Of a stretch of DNA of 47,158 nucleotides, positions 36,156 to 44,323 are shown one piece after another. The DNA is taken from NCBI GenBank assembly GCA_031261485.1, contig JAISJO010000092.1:1-47158 (forward strand). The letters run 5' to 3'. Made by a program: the position numbers and the translations under genes. A model generated the notes under the pieces. That model was not told the origin of the DNA and did no database searches. It saw only the letters and a program-made list of their open reading frames with translations. Position 1 is the stretch's first letter. Each line of letters starts with the position of its first letter. The stretch is from Propionibacteriaceae bacterium. Lineage in GTDB: Bacteria; Actinomycetota; Actinomycetes; Propionibacteriales; Propionibacteriaceae.

Positions 36156-37262
36156 ATGCGGATAGCCCAGTTGGCCAACTTCGTCGGGCCAGTGTCTGGG
36201 GGGTTGCGTCGCGCGGTGGACAAACTGGGGCGGGGGTACGCTGCCGCCGGTCATGAGCGTCTGCTCGTTGTTCCTGGGCCCGAGGATTCGGTGACGCAGA
36301 CCGAGGATGGATGCGTCGTGACTGTGAAGTCACCAGGGGTGGGGGCCGGGTATCGGATGGTCGCCAACACAGCGAAGGTCTGTGAGGCACTGCGTCGCTT
36401 CGCGCCAACCAGTATTGAGGTGTCGGACAAGTGGACCATGACGGCGGTCGCTATGTGGGCGCGGCGACACAGCATTCCCACAGTCTTGGTGTCTCACGAG
36501 CGCCTGGATGACATGGCGAGCATGTTCTTGGACATGGATCTGACCACGCCTGTGCGTGCGCTGAACTCCTATCTGGCTTCGGCGTACGACCGCGTGGTGG
36601 TGACGACGCGGTATTCGGCGGGGGAGTGGCTCGGGACTAGGGCACGGCTGGTCGTACAATCTCTCGGCGTTGACTTGGATGAGTTTGTCCCCTCTTCTCA
36701 GGCAACCCCTGATTCTGGTCGAGCCTCTCGGCCCCTCTCACTCATCTACGCAGGCAGGCTGTCGCGGGAGAAGAGCCCCGACCTTGCTGTGGCCACCGCT
36801 GTCGAGTTGGACCGACGCGGGGTGGACGTGCAGCTTCACGTGTACGGGACCGGACCCATGGCTGACGAGCTTCGCGCTTTGGGTGAGGGTGCGCCCGTCT
36901 TCTTCCATGGCTACTTGGACTCCCGCCAGGGCCTCGCTCAGGCGTACAGGGTGGCTGACATCGCCCTATCTGTGTGTCCGGCTGAGACATTCGGCTTGGC
37001 CATCCTGGAGGCATTGGCTTGCGGGACCCCAGTGGTCACATCTGACCGTGGCGGTGGGCGAGAGTCGGTGGATGCGACCTGTGCCCAGTGGGCGTCCCCC
37101 GATCCCGCCTTCCTGGCCGAGGCAGTCCTGCTCATGGCCGAGCGTGTACGGGCTGATCCTGACGGGATGCGGCGCGCAGCACGGGCACGAGCTGAGTTGT
37201 ATCCATGGAGCAATGCCATCGACGCTCTCCTGGGGCTTCACCACGAACTCGCGCAGGGCTGA
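36156..37262 (+). CDS. GT4-family glycosyltransferase (PimC/mannosyltransferase-like)
   Basis: The 368-residue protein is a GT-B fold enzyme: GPVSGGLRRAVDKLGRGYAA near 12-31, VLVSHERLDDMASMF near 110, donor-binding IYAGRLSREKSPDLAVATA near 197-215, and the EX7E region (PAETFGLAILEALACGTPVV near 275-294). It most resembles actinobacterial GT4 enzymes using GDP-mannose, such as PimC-type mannosyltransferases, but donor and acceptor cannot be fixed. It is probably cotranscribed with pyk (2-bp gap). The in-frame ORF reaching back to 35964 lies within pyk and is rejected. Confidence 0.82.
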   Translation: MRIAQLANFVGPVSGGLRRAVDKLGRGYAAAGHERLLVVPGPEDSVTQTEDGCVVTVKSPGVGAGYRMVANTAKVCEALRRFAPTSIEVSDKWTMTAVAMWARRHSIPTVLVSHERLDDMASMFLDMDLTTPVRALNSYLASAYDRVVVTTRYSAGEWLGTRARLVVQSLGVDLDEFVPSSQATPDSGRASRPLSLIYAGRLSREKSPDLAVATAVELDRRGVDVQLHVYGTGPMADELRALGEGAPVFFHGYLDSRQGLAQAYRVADIALSVCPAETFGLAILEALACGTPVVTSDRGGGRESVDATCAQWASPDPAFLAEAVLLMAERVRADPDGMRRAARARAELYPWSNAIDALLGLHHELAQG

Positions 37263-37447
37263 CCCGCGGATAGTCTGCCGAAGCCGGAGTTACTCTGGTG
37301 CCTGCGAGGGCATCGACCATTCCTCGGTCGCTCACGACTCACCGAGACCAGGACTCACCGAGACCAGGACTCTCCGTTCCGCAAGGGCACGCATCGACAC
37401 CAGGACACGTATCGACACGACGAGACGGTCGTATCGATACTGCCGAC
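37263..37447. repeat. Convergent intergenic region with short direct and inverted repeats
   Basis: Between the glycosyltransferase and def lies GACTCACCGAGACCAG repeated exactly in tandem (37336-37351, 37352-37367) plus the start of a third copy, then degenerate ATCGACAC repeats to about 37430. CCGACTC/GAGTCGG with a 3-nt loop (37443-37459) includes the end of def and may be a bidirectional transcription stop. Confidence 0.55.
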
Positions 37448-38044
37448 TCACCGAGTCGGGTCAAACTCACCTTTCGGGCTGAGCGGCCAATCTGCGGGAT
37501 AGCGGTAGGCCAACCCCTCGTGGTCTGCGTACAACTGCTTGCGCGCTCGACCCGAGAGACGGTCTCCGAAAACCATGCCTGACAAGTGATCAGTCTCATG
37601 CTGAAGGCACCTGGCCAGCAGTCCTGTCCCCTGGATTTCGATGTCGTCACCATTGAGGTCCTGTCCTCGGCATATCGAGTGGTCAGGGCGTGCCAGGGTT
37701 CCGTAGGCGCCGGGCAAAGACAGACACCCTTCCTCATCGGAGACGAGTTTGCGGTCCTTGCCGTCGGGCAGGATGACCTTCGGGTTCATGACTGCACCCA
37801 CTTGAATGACATCGTCATCGTCGGGGCATCGGAACACGAAGATGGAGCGATTGTCGCCGACCTGAGTCGCAGCCAGTCCCACACCGTCCGCTGCCGCCAT
37901 CGTGGCAAACATGTCGGCCAAGAAAGAATGCAGAGCTGAGTCAAAGACTGTCACGGGCAGCGTCTGCTCATGCATGATGGGTTCTCCCCACCGCGTGATG
38001 GGCAGCACATGTCCGCCAGTGAGTATGTCCTTCAGTTCAGCCAT
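37448..38044 (-). CDS. def: Peptide deformylase
   Basis: PDF removes the formyl group from new N-termini. The 198-residue metalloprotease has its three motifs: GVGLAATQ (54-61), EGCLS with the metal Cys (105-109) and QHETDH with two metal His (148-153). ATG 38044 has GGAAGGGG upstream; the longer in-frame reading from 38113 adds non-conserved residues. On the minus strand TATTAT (near 38138) is a possible -10. The protein continues about 30 residues past the usual core. Convergent with the glycosyltransferase. Confidence 0.95.
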   Translation of the reverse strand: MAELKDILTGGHVLPITRWGEPIMHEQTLPVTVFDSALHSFLADMFATMAAADGVGLAATQVGDNRSIFVFRCPDDDDVIQVGAVMNPKVILPDGKDRKLVSDEEGCLSLPGAYGTLARPDHSICRGQDLNGDDIEIQGTGLLARCLQHETDHLSGMVFGDRLSGRARKQLYADHEGLAYRYPADWPLSPKGEFDPTR

Positions 38045-38323
38045 CGCCGCCCCTTCCAGTGTCTCGGTCGCTCCGAGTCGATGGTGATCGGCGCAGTAAA
38101 ATGCCCATACCATCGTGAAACCAACCCCTAGATAATACGGCGGTTCTCCTAATTGTGGCTGGTGGCGCGCTCAGGAGTCATACAGGGCACCTGTCAAGGC
38201 GCACGAGGAAGTCCGACTCAGATGTGACGAAGTGCGTCGCAGTCGTGCCTGCCTCGCGGTCGCGCGAGGAAGTCGCACGCTGTCGATTTCGCCAAGGCCT
38301 GCGAAACACGGGAAACTAGACCC
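38045..38323. promoter_or_regulatory. Divergent region between def and the recombinase
   Basis: No gene is supported in these 279 bp. A probable def promoter faces left (TATTAT on the minus strand). Nearer the recombinase, GCACGAGGAAGTC (38201) and GCGCGAGGAAGTC (38262) form an imperfect 13-bp direct repeat 61 bp apart. Purpose unknown; no dif-like site was recognised. Confidence 0.35.
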
Positions 38324-39220
38324 ATGACCTTCGAGGACCTCGTGCAGGAATATGGCGACTTCCTTACCGTGCGCCAAGCAGAGCACACTCGTCGGTCCTA
38401 CCTCGCAGACCTTTCGGCGCTGTCAGATTTTCTCGCTGAGGCGGGTGTTTCGCCTGCCGACGTGAGTGTGGTGGACCTGAGAGCCTGGCTTGCGTCTATG
38501 ACCGACCAGGGGCTCGCACGGTCCACTTTGGCGAGGAGGACCTCGACTGTGCGGGGGTTCTTCGCATGGGCCACCCAGCAGGGCCACATCGGTCGAGACC
38601 CCAGCCTCACTCTGAAGTCTCCGAAGGTGCCCCGCAGCTTGCCCAAGACGATATCCCAGTCGGAGGCTTCCGAATTGATGGATGATTTGGGGGCGGTGCA
38701 AGCCGAAGAAGGCACAGTGGCGGCAGTGAGGGACCGGGCGATCGTGGAGGTTCTGTACGCCACCGGCTTGCGCGTGTCGGAGCTGTGTGGACTCGATTTC
38801 ACCAGTTTCGACCGCGAGCGTGAGTTGGTGCGAGTCGTGGGCAAGGGAAACAAAGAGCGCTCGGTTCCCCTGGGTCGTCCCGCCTGGAAAGCCCTGGATG
38901 CGTGGCTGGCGCGCAGAGGCGAACTGGCAACTCCACAATCGGGTTCTGCGGTGTTCTTGGGGGCCAGGGGAGGCCGAATCGACCCACGGGTGGTGCGCAG
39001 AATCGTTCACGCCAGTCTCACACTCGTGGATGGCGCGCCCGACCTTGGGCCGCACGGCATGAGGCATGCCATGGCGACCCACCTCCTGGAGGGCGGAGCG
39101 GACTTGAGGACGGTCCAAGAGATTCTCGGCCATTCCTCGCCTGTGACAACCCAGATTTACACTCATGTCACCACCGAAAGACTGCGCGTCGTCTTCGAGC
39201 AGGCACACCCGCGTGCCTGA
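38324..39220 (+). CDS. XerC/XerD-type tyrosine recombinase
   Basis: The 298-residue protein has the core-binding domain (about 1-90: HTRRSYLADLSALSDFLAE) and the catalytic domain with R150 (YATGLRVSELCGL), the K174 hairpin (GKGNKERSVPLGRP), HGMR (H244, R247), LGH (H270) and nucleophile Y279 in TQIYTHV. Length and motifs match chromosome-dimer resolvases XerC/XerD rather than phage integrases; XerC versus XerD cannot be decided here. The Shine-Dalgarno before ATG 38324 is weak. No neighbouring mobile genes. Confidence 0.92.
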   Translation: MTFEDLVQEYGDFLTVRQAEHTRRSYLADLSALSDFLAEAGVSPADVSVVDLRAWLASMTDQGLARSTLARRTSTVRGFFAWATQQGHIGRDPSLTLKSPKVPRSLPKTISQSEASELMDDLGAVQAEEGTVAAVRDRAIVEVLYATGLRVSELCGLDFTSFDRERELVRVVGKGNKERSVPLGRPAWKALDAWLARRGELATPQSGSAVFLGARGGRIDPRVVRRIVHASLTLVDGAPDLGPHGMRHAMATHLLEGGADLRTVQEILGHSSPVTTQIYTHVTTERLRVVFEQAHPRA

Positions 39221-39280
39221 GATTCGTATTCCCCAGGGGGTGCACTTGGGGCAAGCGGACGTGAACCCCACCGTGAGCGC
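39221..39280. terminator. Convergent intergenic hairpin
   Basis: CCCCA (39231-39235) can pair with TGGGG (39247-39251) between the stop codons of the recombinase and the M23 protein. The stem is short and there is no T-run, so this is a weak candidate. Confidence 0.25.
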
Positions 39281-40219
39281 TCATGGGAGCAGAGGCCCTG
39301 GGTCGGTGATCTGCCCATCCCGCCACACTTGGAAGTGGAGATGACACCCTGTGGAGTATCCGGTTGTTCCCACAGTCCCGATGACCTGACCGACAACCAC
39401 TTGGTCGCCAGCGTGGACGACATACCCCTGGGCATGGTTGTACCCCGTCCGCATCCGGTGACCGTTCAGGATGCCGTGGTCGATGACCAACCGATTGCCT
39501 GACATGGAATCCCAACTGACTTCGACCACGACTCCCGCTGCGGCTGCACGAAGGGAAGAGCCGCACGCAGCCCCGATGTCCATGCCGTCGTGGAATGCCC
39601 ATCCTCCCGAAATGGGGTCCACTCGCAGGCCATAGGGCGACGTCAGCGGGCCAGAGGCGGGCGTGGACAGCCCGGCGGCGCTTACTTGACCATTGAACTC
39701 GACCCGTAGTTTTTCGGCAGCCTCACGCACATCCTGCATTGCGTCCGCTGAGATGAGACGCACTCGACCTCCGCCGAGCAAGGACAGAGGGTCAAGATAG
39801 GTGTCGCCAGCGCGCAACCCCCAGTGCAAACACGCTTCTGTCTCACAGGGATGCCCCGCCTGCAGGGTTCCGATGACCTGTCCAGTGTCCACCCACTGCC
39901 CAACGGCCACCCACGCCGAGACGGGCTCGTAGGTTGTGAAAGTTTCGCCGTGGCTGATCGAGACCACCGGCTTGCCGCCGACCCAACCTGCGAACCGCAC
40001 CGTTCCGCCGAGGGCCGCCCGGACTTGGTCCCCCACAGCCCCTGCGATGTCCACTCCTCGATGCCCAGCGCCCCACACCTTCTCTGGAGGGTCGAAACCT
40101 CTGGTCACTGGCCCCATCAGGGGAGCGACAGGACGGGCAGGGGCTGCAATAGCCACGCCGGGAGTCGCACAAGACAGAGCCACCCAAACGGCGACCACAA
40201 TCGTTAGAAACCTTCTCAT
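39281..40219 (-). CDS. Secreted protein with two M23/LytM peptidase domains
   Basis: The 312-residue product starts with a signal peptide (basic MRR, hydrophobic 5-17, likely cleavage near AIAAPA at 27). The first M23-like domain (about 35-150) keeps HRGVD (H53, D57) but has HWG (132-134) where active enzymes have HxH. The second (about 188-312) has HDGMD (H210, D214) and HLH (H293, H295), the full zinc set. Such enzymes cut peptidoglycan peptides or regulate other hydrolases. In relatives the first type often occurs alone; the fusion is unusual. ATG 40219 is preferred (AT-rich CATAGT 6 nt upstream, no Shine-Dalgarno); GTG 40240 is an alternative. Confidence 0.85.
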   Translation of the reverse strand: MRRFLTIVVAVWVALSCATPGVAIAAPARPVAPLMGPVTRGFDPPEKVWGAGHRGVDIAGAVGDQVRAALGGTVRFAGWVGGKPVVSISHGETFTTYEPVSAWVAVGQWVDTGQVIGTLQAGHPCETEACLHWGLRAGDTYLDPLSLLGGGRVRLISADAMQDVREAAEKLRVEFNGQVSAAGLSTPASGPLTSPYGLRVDPISGGWAFHDGMDIGAACGSSLRAAAAGVVVEVSWDSMSGNRLVIDHGILNGHRMRTGYNHAQGYVVHAGDQVVVGQVIGTVGTTGYSTGCHLHFQVWRDGQITDPGPLLP

Positions 40220-40264
40220 GCCTAGACTATGGGCGGCCACAGCAAGGCTGGATCACTTTCATTC

Positions 40265-40308
40265 AATCTGTGGATAACATGGATAGGTCCGCTGAATCTG
40301 TGGATAAC
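40265..40308. promoter_or_regulatory. Pair of DnaA boxes in 14-bp direct repeats
   Basis: AATCTGTGGATAAC occurs at 40265-40278 and 40295-40308, exactly 30 bp apart. Each copy contains TGTGGATAA, the reverse complement of the consensus DnaA box TTATCCACA (40269-40277, 40299-40307). They lie between the M23 gene and the rplM promoter, 23 bp upstream of its -35. I infer DnaA-mediated control or DnaA titration; the region is too small to be an origin. Confidence 0.65.
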
Positions 40309-40330
40309 TCGCCCTCGTGCGTGTTCCTCC

Positions 40331-40359
40331 TTGACCGAGAGGGTTCACGCCGGTAAAGT
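40331..40359 (+). promoter_or_regulatory. rplM-rpsI promoter
   Basis: TTGACC (40331-40336), a 17-bp spacer and TAAAGT (40354-40359) form the best sigma70-type promoter in the window, giving a leader of about 80 nt before rplM. Confidence 0.75.
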
Positions 40360-40393
40360 AGGGCGATGTTGCGCGTCGGCGTGTGTTCATCGC

Positions 40394-40407
40394 TGCGCCT
40401 GGGCGCA
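40394..40407 (+). other. Small hairpin in the rplM leader
   Basis: TGCGC/GCGCA pairs around CTGG in the leader between promoter and rplM. It may take part in ribosomal-protein autoregulation; no known leader family is claimed. Confidence 0.3.
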
Positions 40408-40445
40408 AGTAAGACAGTTTGAGTATATGGAAGATGGTCTGAGTA

Positions 40446-40889
40446 GTGTCCACCTATAGCCCTAAGCCTGGAGAGATCTCCCGGAATTGGCACGTCATCG
40501 ACGCTGAGAACGTCGTTCTCGGTCGCCTCGCCGTGCAGATCGCCAATCTGCTTCGCGGGAAGAACAAGCCCCAGTTCGCCCGCCACATCGACACAGGCGA
40601 CTTTGTTGTTGTCGTCAACGCTGAGAAGATCGCGCTGACCGGCAAGAAGGCTGGCGCCAAGATGGCCACCCGCCACTCCGGTTATCCGGGCGGGCTTCGT
40701 CAAGTGCCCTATGGCGACCTGCTCGCCACCGACCCCCGCAAAGCCGTTGAGCGCGCTGTGTGGGGCATGCTCCCCAAGAATCGCCTCTCGCGTCAGTTGA
40801 TCGGCAAGCTCAAGGTCTATTCCGGCTCTGAGCATCCCCATGCTGCGCAGAAGCCTCAGCCCTTCCAGATCACACAAGTTTCCCAGTGA
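40446..40889 (+). CDS. rplM: 50S ribosomal protein L13
   Basis: The 147-residue protein is the normal L13 length and has [19 protein letters not shown] near 3-21, [39 protein letters not shown] and [15 protein letters not shown] near the C-terminus. L13 is an early 50S assembly protein. The GTG start at 40446 gives the conserved N-terminus. rpsI follows 11 bp after, the universal rplM-rpsI pair, driven by the promoter at 40331-40359. Confidence 0.97.
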   Translation: MSTYSPKPGEISRNWHVIDAENVVLGRLAVQIANLLRGKNKPQFARHIDTGDFVVVVNAEKIALTGKKAGAKMATRHSGYPGGLRQVPYGDLLATDPRKAVERAVWGMLPKNRLSRQLIGKLKVYSGSEHPHAAQKPQPFQITQVSQ

Positions 40890-40900
40890 GAGGTTCATCA

Positions 40901-41428
40901 GTGACGACCCAGGTAGTTGATTCCATCGACGAACTCGACGAGACCCCCGAGGGCTTCATCGACGAAGAGGACCGCGAAATCGCGTACCGCGCCGACGGCA
41001 GTAACGGCGAGGCTCCCAAGTCTTCTCGCCCCGCTGTCATCCAGAACTCCCGTGGCACAGGCAGACGCAAGGAAGCCGTTGCTCGCGTGCGCCTCGCGCC
41101 TGGCTCTGGTAAGTGGACCATCAACGGTCACACCTTGGAGGAGTACTTCCCCAACAAGTTGCACCAGCAGGAGATTTCCGAGCCCCTCGTGACCGCTGGC
41201 GTTGTGGGGTCGTATGACATCGTGGCGCTGATCGACGGTGGTGGCGTGTCCGGCCAGGCCGGTGCGCTCAGACTCGGTATCGCCCGCGCGCTCAACGCCG
41301 CTGACGAAGAGGCTTCTCGTCCCGCTCTCAAGAAGGCTGGCCTGCTGACCCGCGACTCCCGCATCAAGGAGCGCAAGAAGGCTGGCCTCAAGAAGGCCCG
41401 CAAGGCTCCTCAGTATTCCAAGCGCTAA
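40901..41428 (+). CDS. rpsI: 30S ribosomal protein S9
   Basis: The 175-residue protein has an acidic N-terminal extension of about 45 residues, usual in actinobacterial S9, followed by the core: [19 protein letters not shown] near 52-70, [30 protein letters not shown] near 121-139 and the end RKAPQYSKR, whose last Arg reaches the P-site tRNA. GTG 40901 is chosen (GAGAGG 8 nt upstream) over GTG 40886. Its TAA shares a base with the glmM ATG (TAATG). Confidence 0.97.
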   Translation: MTTQVVDSIDELDETPEGFIDEEDREIAYRADGSNGEAPKSSRPAVIQNSRGTGRRKEAVARVRLAPGSGKWTINGHTLEEYFPNKLHQQEISEPLVTAGVVGSYDIVALIDGGGVSGQAGALRLGIARALNAADEEASRPALKKAGLLTRDSRIKERKKAGLKKARKAPQYSKR

Positions 41429-42774
41429 TGTCTCGCCTGTTTGGCACTGACGGCGTACGTGGTCGTGCAAACGTCGAACTGACCGCAGATCTGGCACTCG
41501 ACCTGTCGGTGGCCGCTGCTCATGTGCTGGCGGAGGCCGACCCTGGGACCAAGTTGAAGGCCGTCGTGGGCCGTGACCCCAGAGCCTCTGGAGAGTTCCT
41601 GGAAGCCGCAGTAGTGGCGGGCTTGGCGTCGGCTGGTGTGGACGTCATTCGCGTCGGTATCATCCCCACTCCTGGCCTGGCTTTCTTGGTCACGGAGTTG
41701 GGCACGGATTTCGGCGTCATGTTATCCGCGTCGCACAATTCCATGCCTGACAACGGCATCAAGTTCTTCGCTCATGGAGGCATCAAGCTGCCAGACGATG
41801 TCGAAGACCTCATCGAGGAAGAGCTTGGTCATGATTGGGATCGTCCCACAGGTGATGGGGTGGGTCGTGTCACGGACAATCCTGAATACGTGGACACGTA
41901 CATCAACCACCTCGTTGCCTCCCTGGGCGAGAACAGGCCGCTGGAAGGGCTCAAGGTCGTCCTCGACCCTGCCAATGGGGCGGCCTTCCGCACAGCCGTG
42001 AAGGCCTTCATGCAGGCCGGTGCGACCGTCACAGCCATCCACAACAAGCCCACAGGACTCAATATCAACGACAACTGCGGTTCGACCCACCCAGAATCCC
42101 TCCAACTGGAGGTCATCTCATCGGGCGCGGACCTCGGAATCGCGCTGGACGGCGACGCTGATCGCTGCATCGCGGTGGACGGTCGCGGGAAAATCATCGA
42201 CGGCGACCAGATTTTGGCCGTTCTCGCGTTGGCAATGAAAGACGAGGGACGTCTCCACCAGGACACGGTCGTGGCCACAGTCATGAGCAATCTTGGTTTC
42301 CTTCAGGCGATGAAGGCTCACGGTATCCATGTGGACCAGACCAAGGTCGGAGACCGTTACGTTGTCGAATCGATGAACGCCAACGGGTACACCCTGGGTG
42401 GCGAACAATCGGGCCACGTCGTCATGAATGAGTTTGCGACAACGGGCGATGGAGTCTTGACTGGCCTGCACGTAGCGGCGCGGGTCGCGCGTACAGGCAA
42501 GCCACTGGCTGAGTTGGCCGATGTCATGAAGCGACTGCCGCAGGTCATGGTCAACGTGCCTGGAGTCGACCGCCAACGTACCAACTTGGACCAGGGCGTC
42601 GTGTCTGCCGTGGCCGCTGCCGAGGCTGAGTTGCGTGGGAAGGGTCGCGTCGTGCTGCGCCCGTCAGGAACCGAACCACTTGTGAGGGTCATGGTCGAGG
42701 CGGACACGGAAGAGCGTGCCCGCGAGGTTGCTGAGAGGCTGGCGGAGGTCGTCAAGACCCGTTTGGCGCTGTGA
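41428..42774 (+). CDS. glmM: Phosphoglucosamine mutase
   Basis: GlmM interconverts GlcN-6-P and GlcN-1-P for UDP-GlcNAc and hence peptidoglycan. The 448-residue protein starts RLFGTDGVRGRANVELT and has the phosphoserine loop SASHNSMPDNGIKFF (Ser102; the common SHNP reads SHNS), the metal loop ALDGDADRC near 239, GGEQSGHVV near 328 and the phosphate-binding RPSGTEPLVRVMVEA near 409. It is translationally coupled to rpsI, a common actinobacterial order that links growth and wall-precursor supply. Confidence 0.97.
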   Translation: MSRLFGTDGVRGRANVELTADLALDLSVAAAHVLAEADPGTKLKAVVGRDPRASGEFLEAAVVAGLASAGVDVIRVGIIPTPGLAFLVTELGTDFGVMLSASHNSMPDNGIKFFAHGGIKLPDDVEDLIEEELGHDWDRPTGDGVGRVTDNPEYVDTYINHLVASLGENRPLEGLKVVLDPANGAAFRTAVKAFMQAGATVTAIHNKPTGLNINDNCGSTHPESLQLEVISSGADLGIALDGDADRCIAVDGRGKIIDGDQILAVLALAMKDEGRLHQDTVVATVMSNLGFLQAMKAHGIHVDQTKVGDRYVVESMNANGYTLGGEQSGHVVMNEFATTGDGVLTGLHVAARVARTGKPLAELADVMKRLPQVMVNVPGVDRQRTNLDQGVVSAVAAAEAELRGKGRVVLRPSGTEPLVRVMVEADTEERAREVAERLAEVVKTRLAL

Positions 42775-42833
42775 GCCGGGTTATTCGGTCACGACTGATT
42801 CTGCTGCAACGACTCTGGATGTAAGTGTTGCTG

Positions 42834-43427
42834 TCACTTGTGCGTGACGCGCAAGACTCTGAATCCCTTGGCTGAGCCGACGCGCTCCACTGCCCAACCT
42901 TGCCCTTCCAGCCAGGCATGCAGAGAGTCAGCGCCGAGATTCTTGCTGACAACCAGATTTGCTTCGCCTGTGGGGGTAAGGCGAGCAAGCCAGGTGTCGA
43001 GCAGGTCGTGGAGGGCCTGTTTGCCAATGCGGATGGGCGGATTCGACCAGATTTCGTCGTACAACCCAGGCTCGACTTGGTCGGGCGTGGAGACATGCAC
43101 GCGGCCACCCACGCCTGCTCGTTTCGCGTTGACAGCGGTCAACTCCAAGGCGCGTTCATTGACATCGACAGCATCGACGCTCGCCTGGGGGCATTCAGTC
43201 GCCAAGGCCACGGCGATGGGGCCGAATCCGCAGCCGAGGTCCAGGAAACGGGCAGGACGGTCCTGCGGAGGGTCAGTGAGGCGGAAGAGGACGGACGTGC
43301 CCAGGTCGAGCCGGGTGGAGGCGAAAACCCCGCTGGCGGACGTGAAGGTGTAGTCCTGGTCCCAGATGGTGGCGTGGATTTCGTGGAGTTCGGCTCGGCC
43401 GGTGGGAGTCTCGAAGTAATGGCTCAC
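42834..43427 (-). CDS. RsmC-like small-domain methyltransferase
   Basis: The 197-residue protein resembles the MTS domain of 16S rRNA m2G1207 methylase RsmC, without the N-terminal duplicate found in Escherichia coli. It shows SGVFASTRLDLGTSVLF near 32-48, SAM-binding FLDLGCGFGPIAVAL near 61-75, VDVNERALELTAVNAKRAG and the target-base motif SNPPIRIGK near 128-136. The exact substrate is uncertain. It overlaps the end of truA by 4 bp and is convergent with glmM. Confidence 0.87.
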   Translation of the reverse strand: MSHYFETPTGRAELHEIHATIWDQDYTFTSASGVFASTRLDLGTSVLFRLTDPPQDRPARFLDLGCGFGPIAVALATECPQASVDAVDVNERALELTAVNAKRAGVGGRVHVSTPDQVEPGLYDEIWSNPPIRIGKQALHDLLDTWLARLTPTGEANLVVSKNLGADSLHAWLEGQGWAVERVGSAKGFRVLRVTHK

Positions 43428-44323
43428 AAGGGGTCCTCCTGTCCAGCGGGGGTGTCGGATTCAGCAAGAGCGTTGTGCGTGGGCGCATGGTCGCAGCAGG
43501 CGCAGTCTCGGCGATTCCTGGCCGCTTCGGCTCGTTCGGCGAATTCGGCATCAGGAGGATAGGCCACCTCTTCCAAAGTGAGCCCATGGGCCGGCATGAC
43601 GGTGATATCGTTGGCGCGATGTCGCAGCGTCAGCATTTCTGCTAGCCAGGAGGCATCTTTTCGTCCTTGGCCTACCGCGACTAGACCGCCAGTAAGGGAG
43701 CGGACCATCGAGTGGCAGAAAGCGTCCGCTCGCACTGTGACCTCAATACAACCGGACGGCATACGCACTGGAGTGAGGTCCAAGAGCGTACGTACCGTCG
43801 TCGCGCCCTCACGCGGCTTGCAGAAGGCCGCGAAATCATGCAGACCCAGGAGAGTCGCGGCGGCTTCACTCATCGCGTCCACGTCCAGTTTGTGGGTGGT
43901 GACGGCGATGTACGACCTCGTCAGCGGGTCGATGGATGCGGGGTCGTCCCAGAGACGGTAAACATATCTGCGCCATATTGCTGAGAAGCGTGCGTCGAAT
44001 CCAGGGGCAGGTACGGACACTGTACGGACAACGATGTCGTCGGGCAGGGCGCGTCCCAGCGAACGTGACAAGGCGACATCAGTCGAAAGAATCTCTCCAC
44101 GCGAGGACACGAACGAGTCTGGCACATCCGCATGCACCACCTGTCCGCGCGCGTGCACCCCAGCGTCCGTTCGCCCAGCGCACGTGACGTCAATGGGGCA
44201 GGGGAGACGAAGAACTTGGGCCACAGTGGATTCCAAGACCCCTTGCACAGTCCGCAGGCCGGGTTGTTTGGCCCAACCTGAAAAGCTCGTCCCATCGTAG
44301 GAGAGGCCGATGCGCACCCTCAT
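43424..44323 (-). CDS. truA: tRNA pseudouridine(38-40) synthase
   Basis: TruA modifies uridines 38-40 of the tRNA anticodon arm. The 299-residue protein begins MRVRIGLSYDGTSFSGWAKQ and has the catalytic CAGRTDAGVHARGQV (D53), HDFAAFCKPRE near 156 and the domain-end MVRSLTGGLVAVGQGR. After the normal end it carries about 45 residues with a Cys cluster (CACCDHAPTH). ATG 44323 (SD AGAGGTGG) is preferred to GTG 44332. It overlaps both neighbours, so trmB-truA-methylase form an operon. Confidence 0.94.
   Translation of the reverse strand: MRVRIGLSYDGTSFSGWAKQPGLRTVQGVLESTVAQVLRLPCPIDVTCAGRTDAGVHARGQVVHADVPDSFVSSRGEILSTDVALSRSLGRALPDDIVVRTVSVPAPGFDARFSAIWRRYVYRLWDDPASIDPLTRSYIAVTTHKLDVDAMSEAAATLLGLHDFAAFCKPREGATTVRTLLDLTPVRMPSGCIEVTVRADAFCHSMVRSLTGGLVAVGQGRKDASWLAEMLTLRHRANDITVMPAHGLTLEEVAYPPDAEFAERAEAARNRRDCACCDHAPTHNALAESDTPAGQEDPL

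Noticed and set aside
34783..36408. 541-codon open frame on the minus strand
   Set aside because: It lies entirely opposite pyk and the start of the glycosyltransferase, has no recognisable domain, and is His/Arg/Ser-rich as expected of an antisense shadow in high-GC DNA.
37336..37430. CRISPR-like array
   Set aside because: The repeats are directly adjacent with no unique spacers and there are no cas genes.
38324..39220. Phage or genomic-island integrase
   Set aside because: Length and sequence match the XerC/XerD housekeeping type; no attachment site, tRNA or phage genes are nearby.
40265..40308. Replication origin
   Set aside because: Only two DnaA boxes, no AT-rich unwinding region and no dnaA/dnaN/gyrB neighbours.
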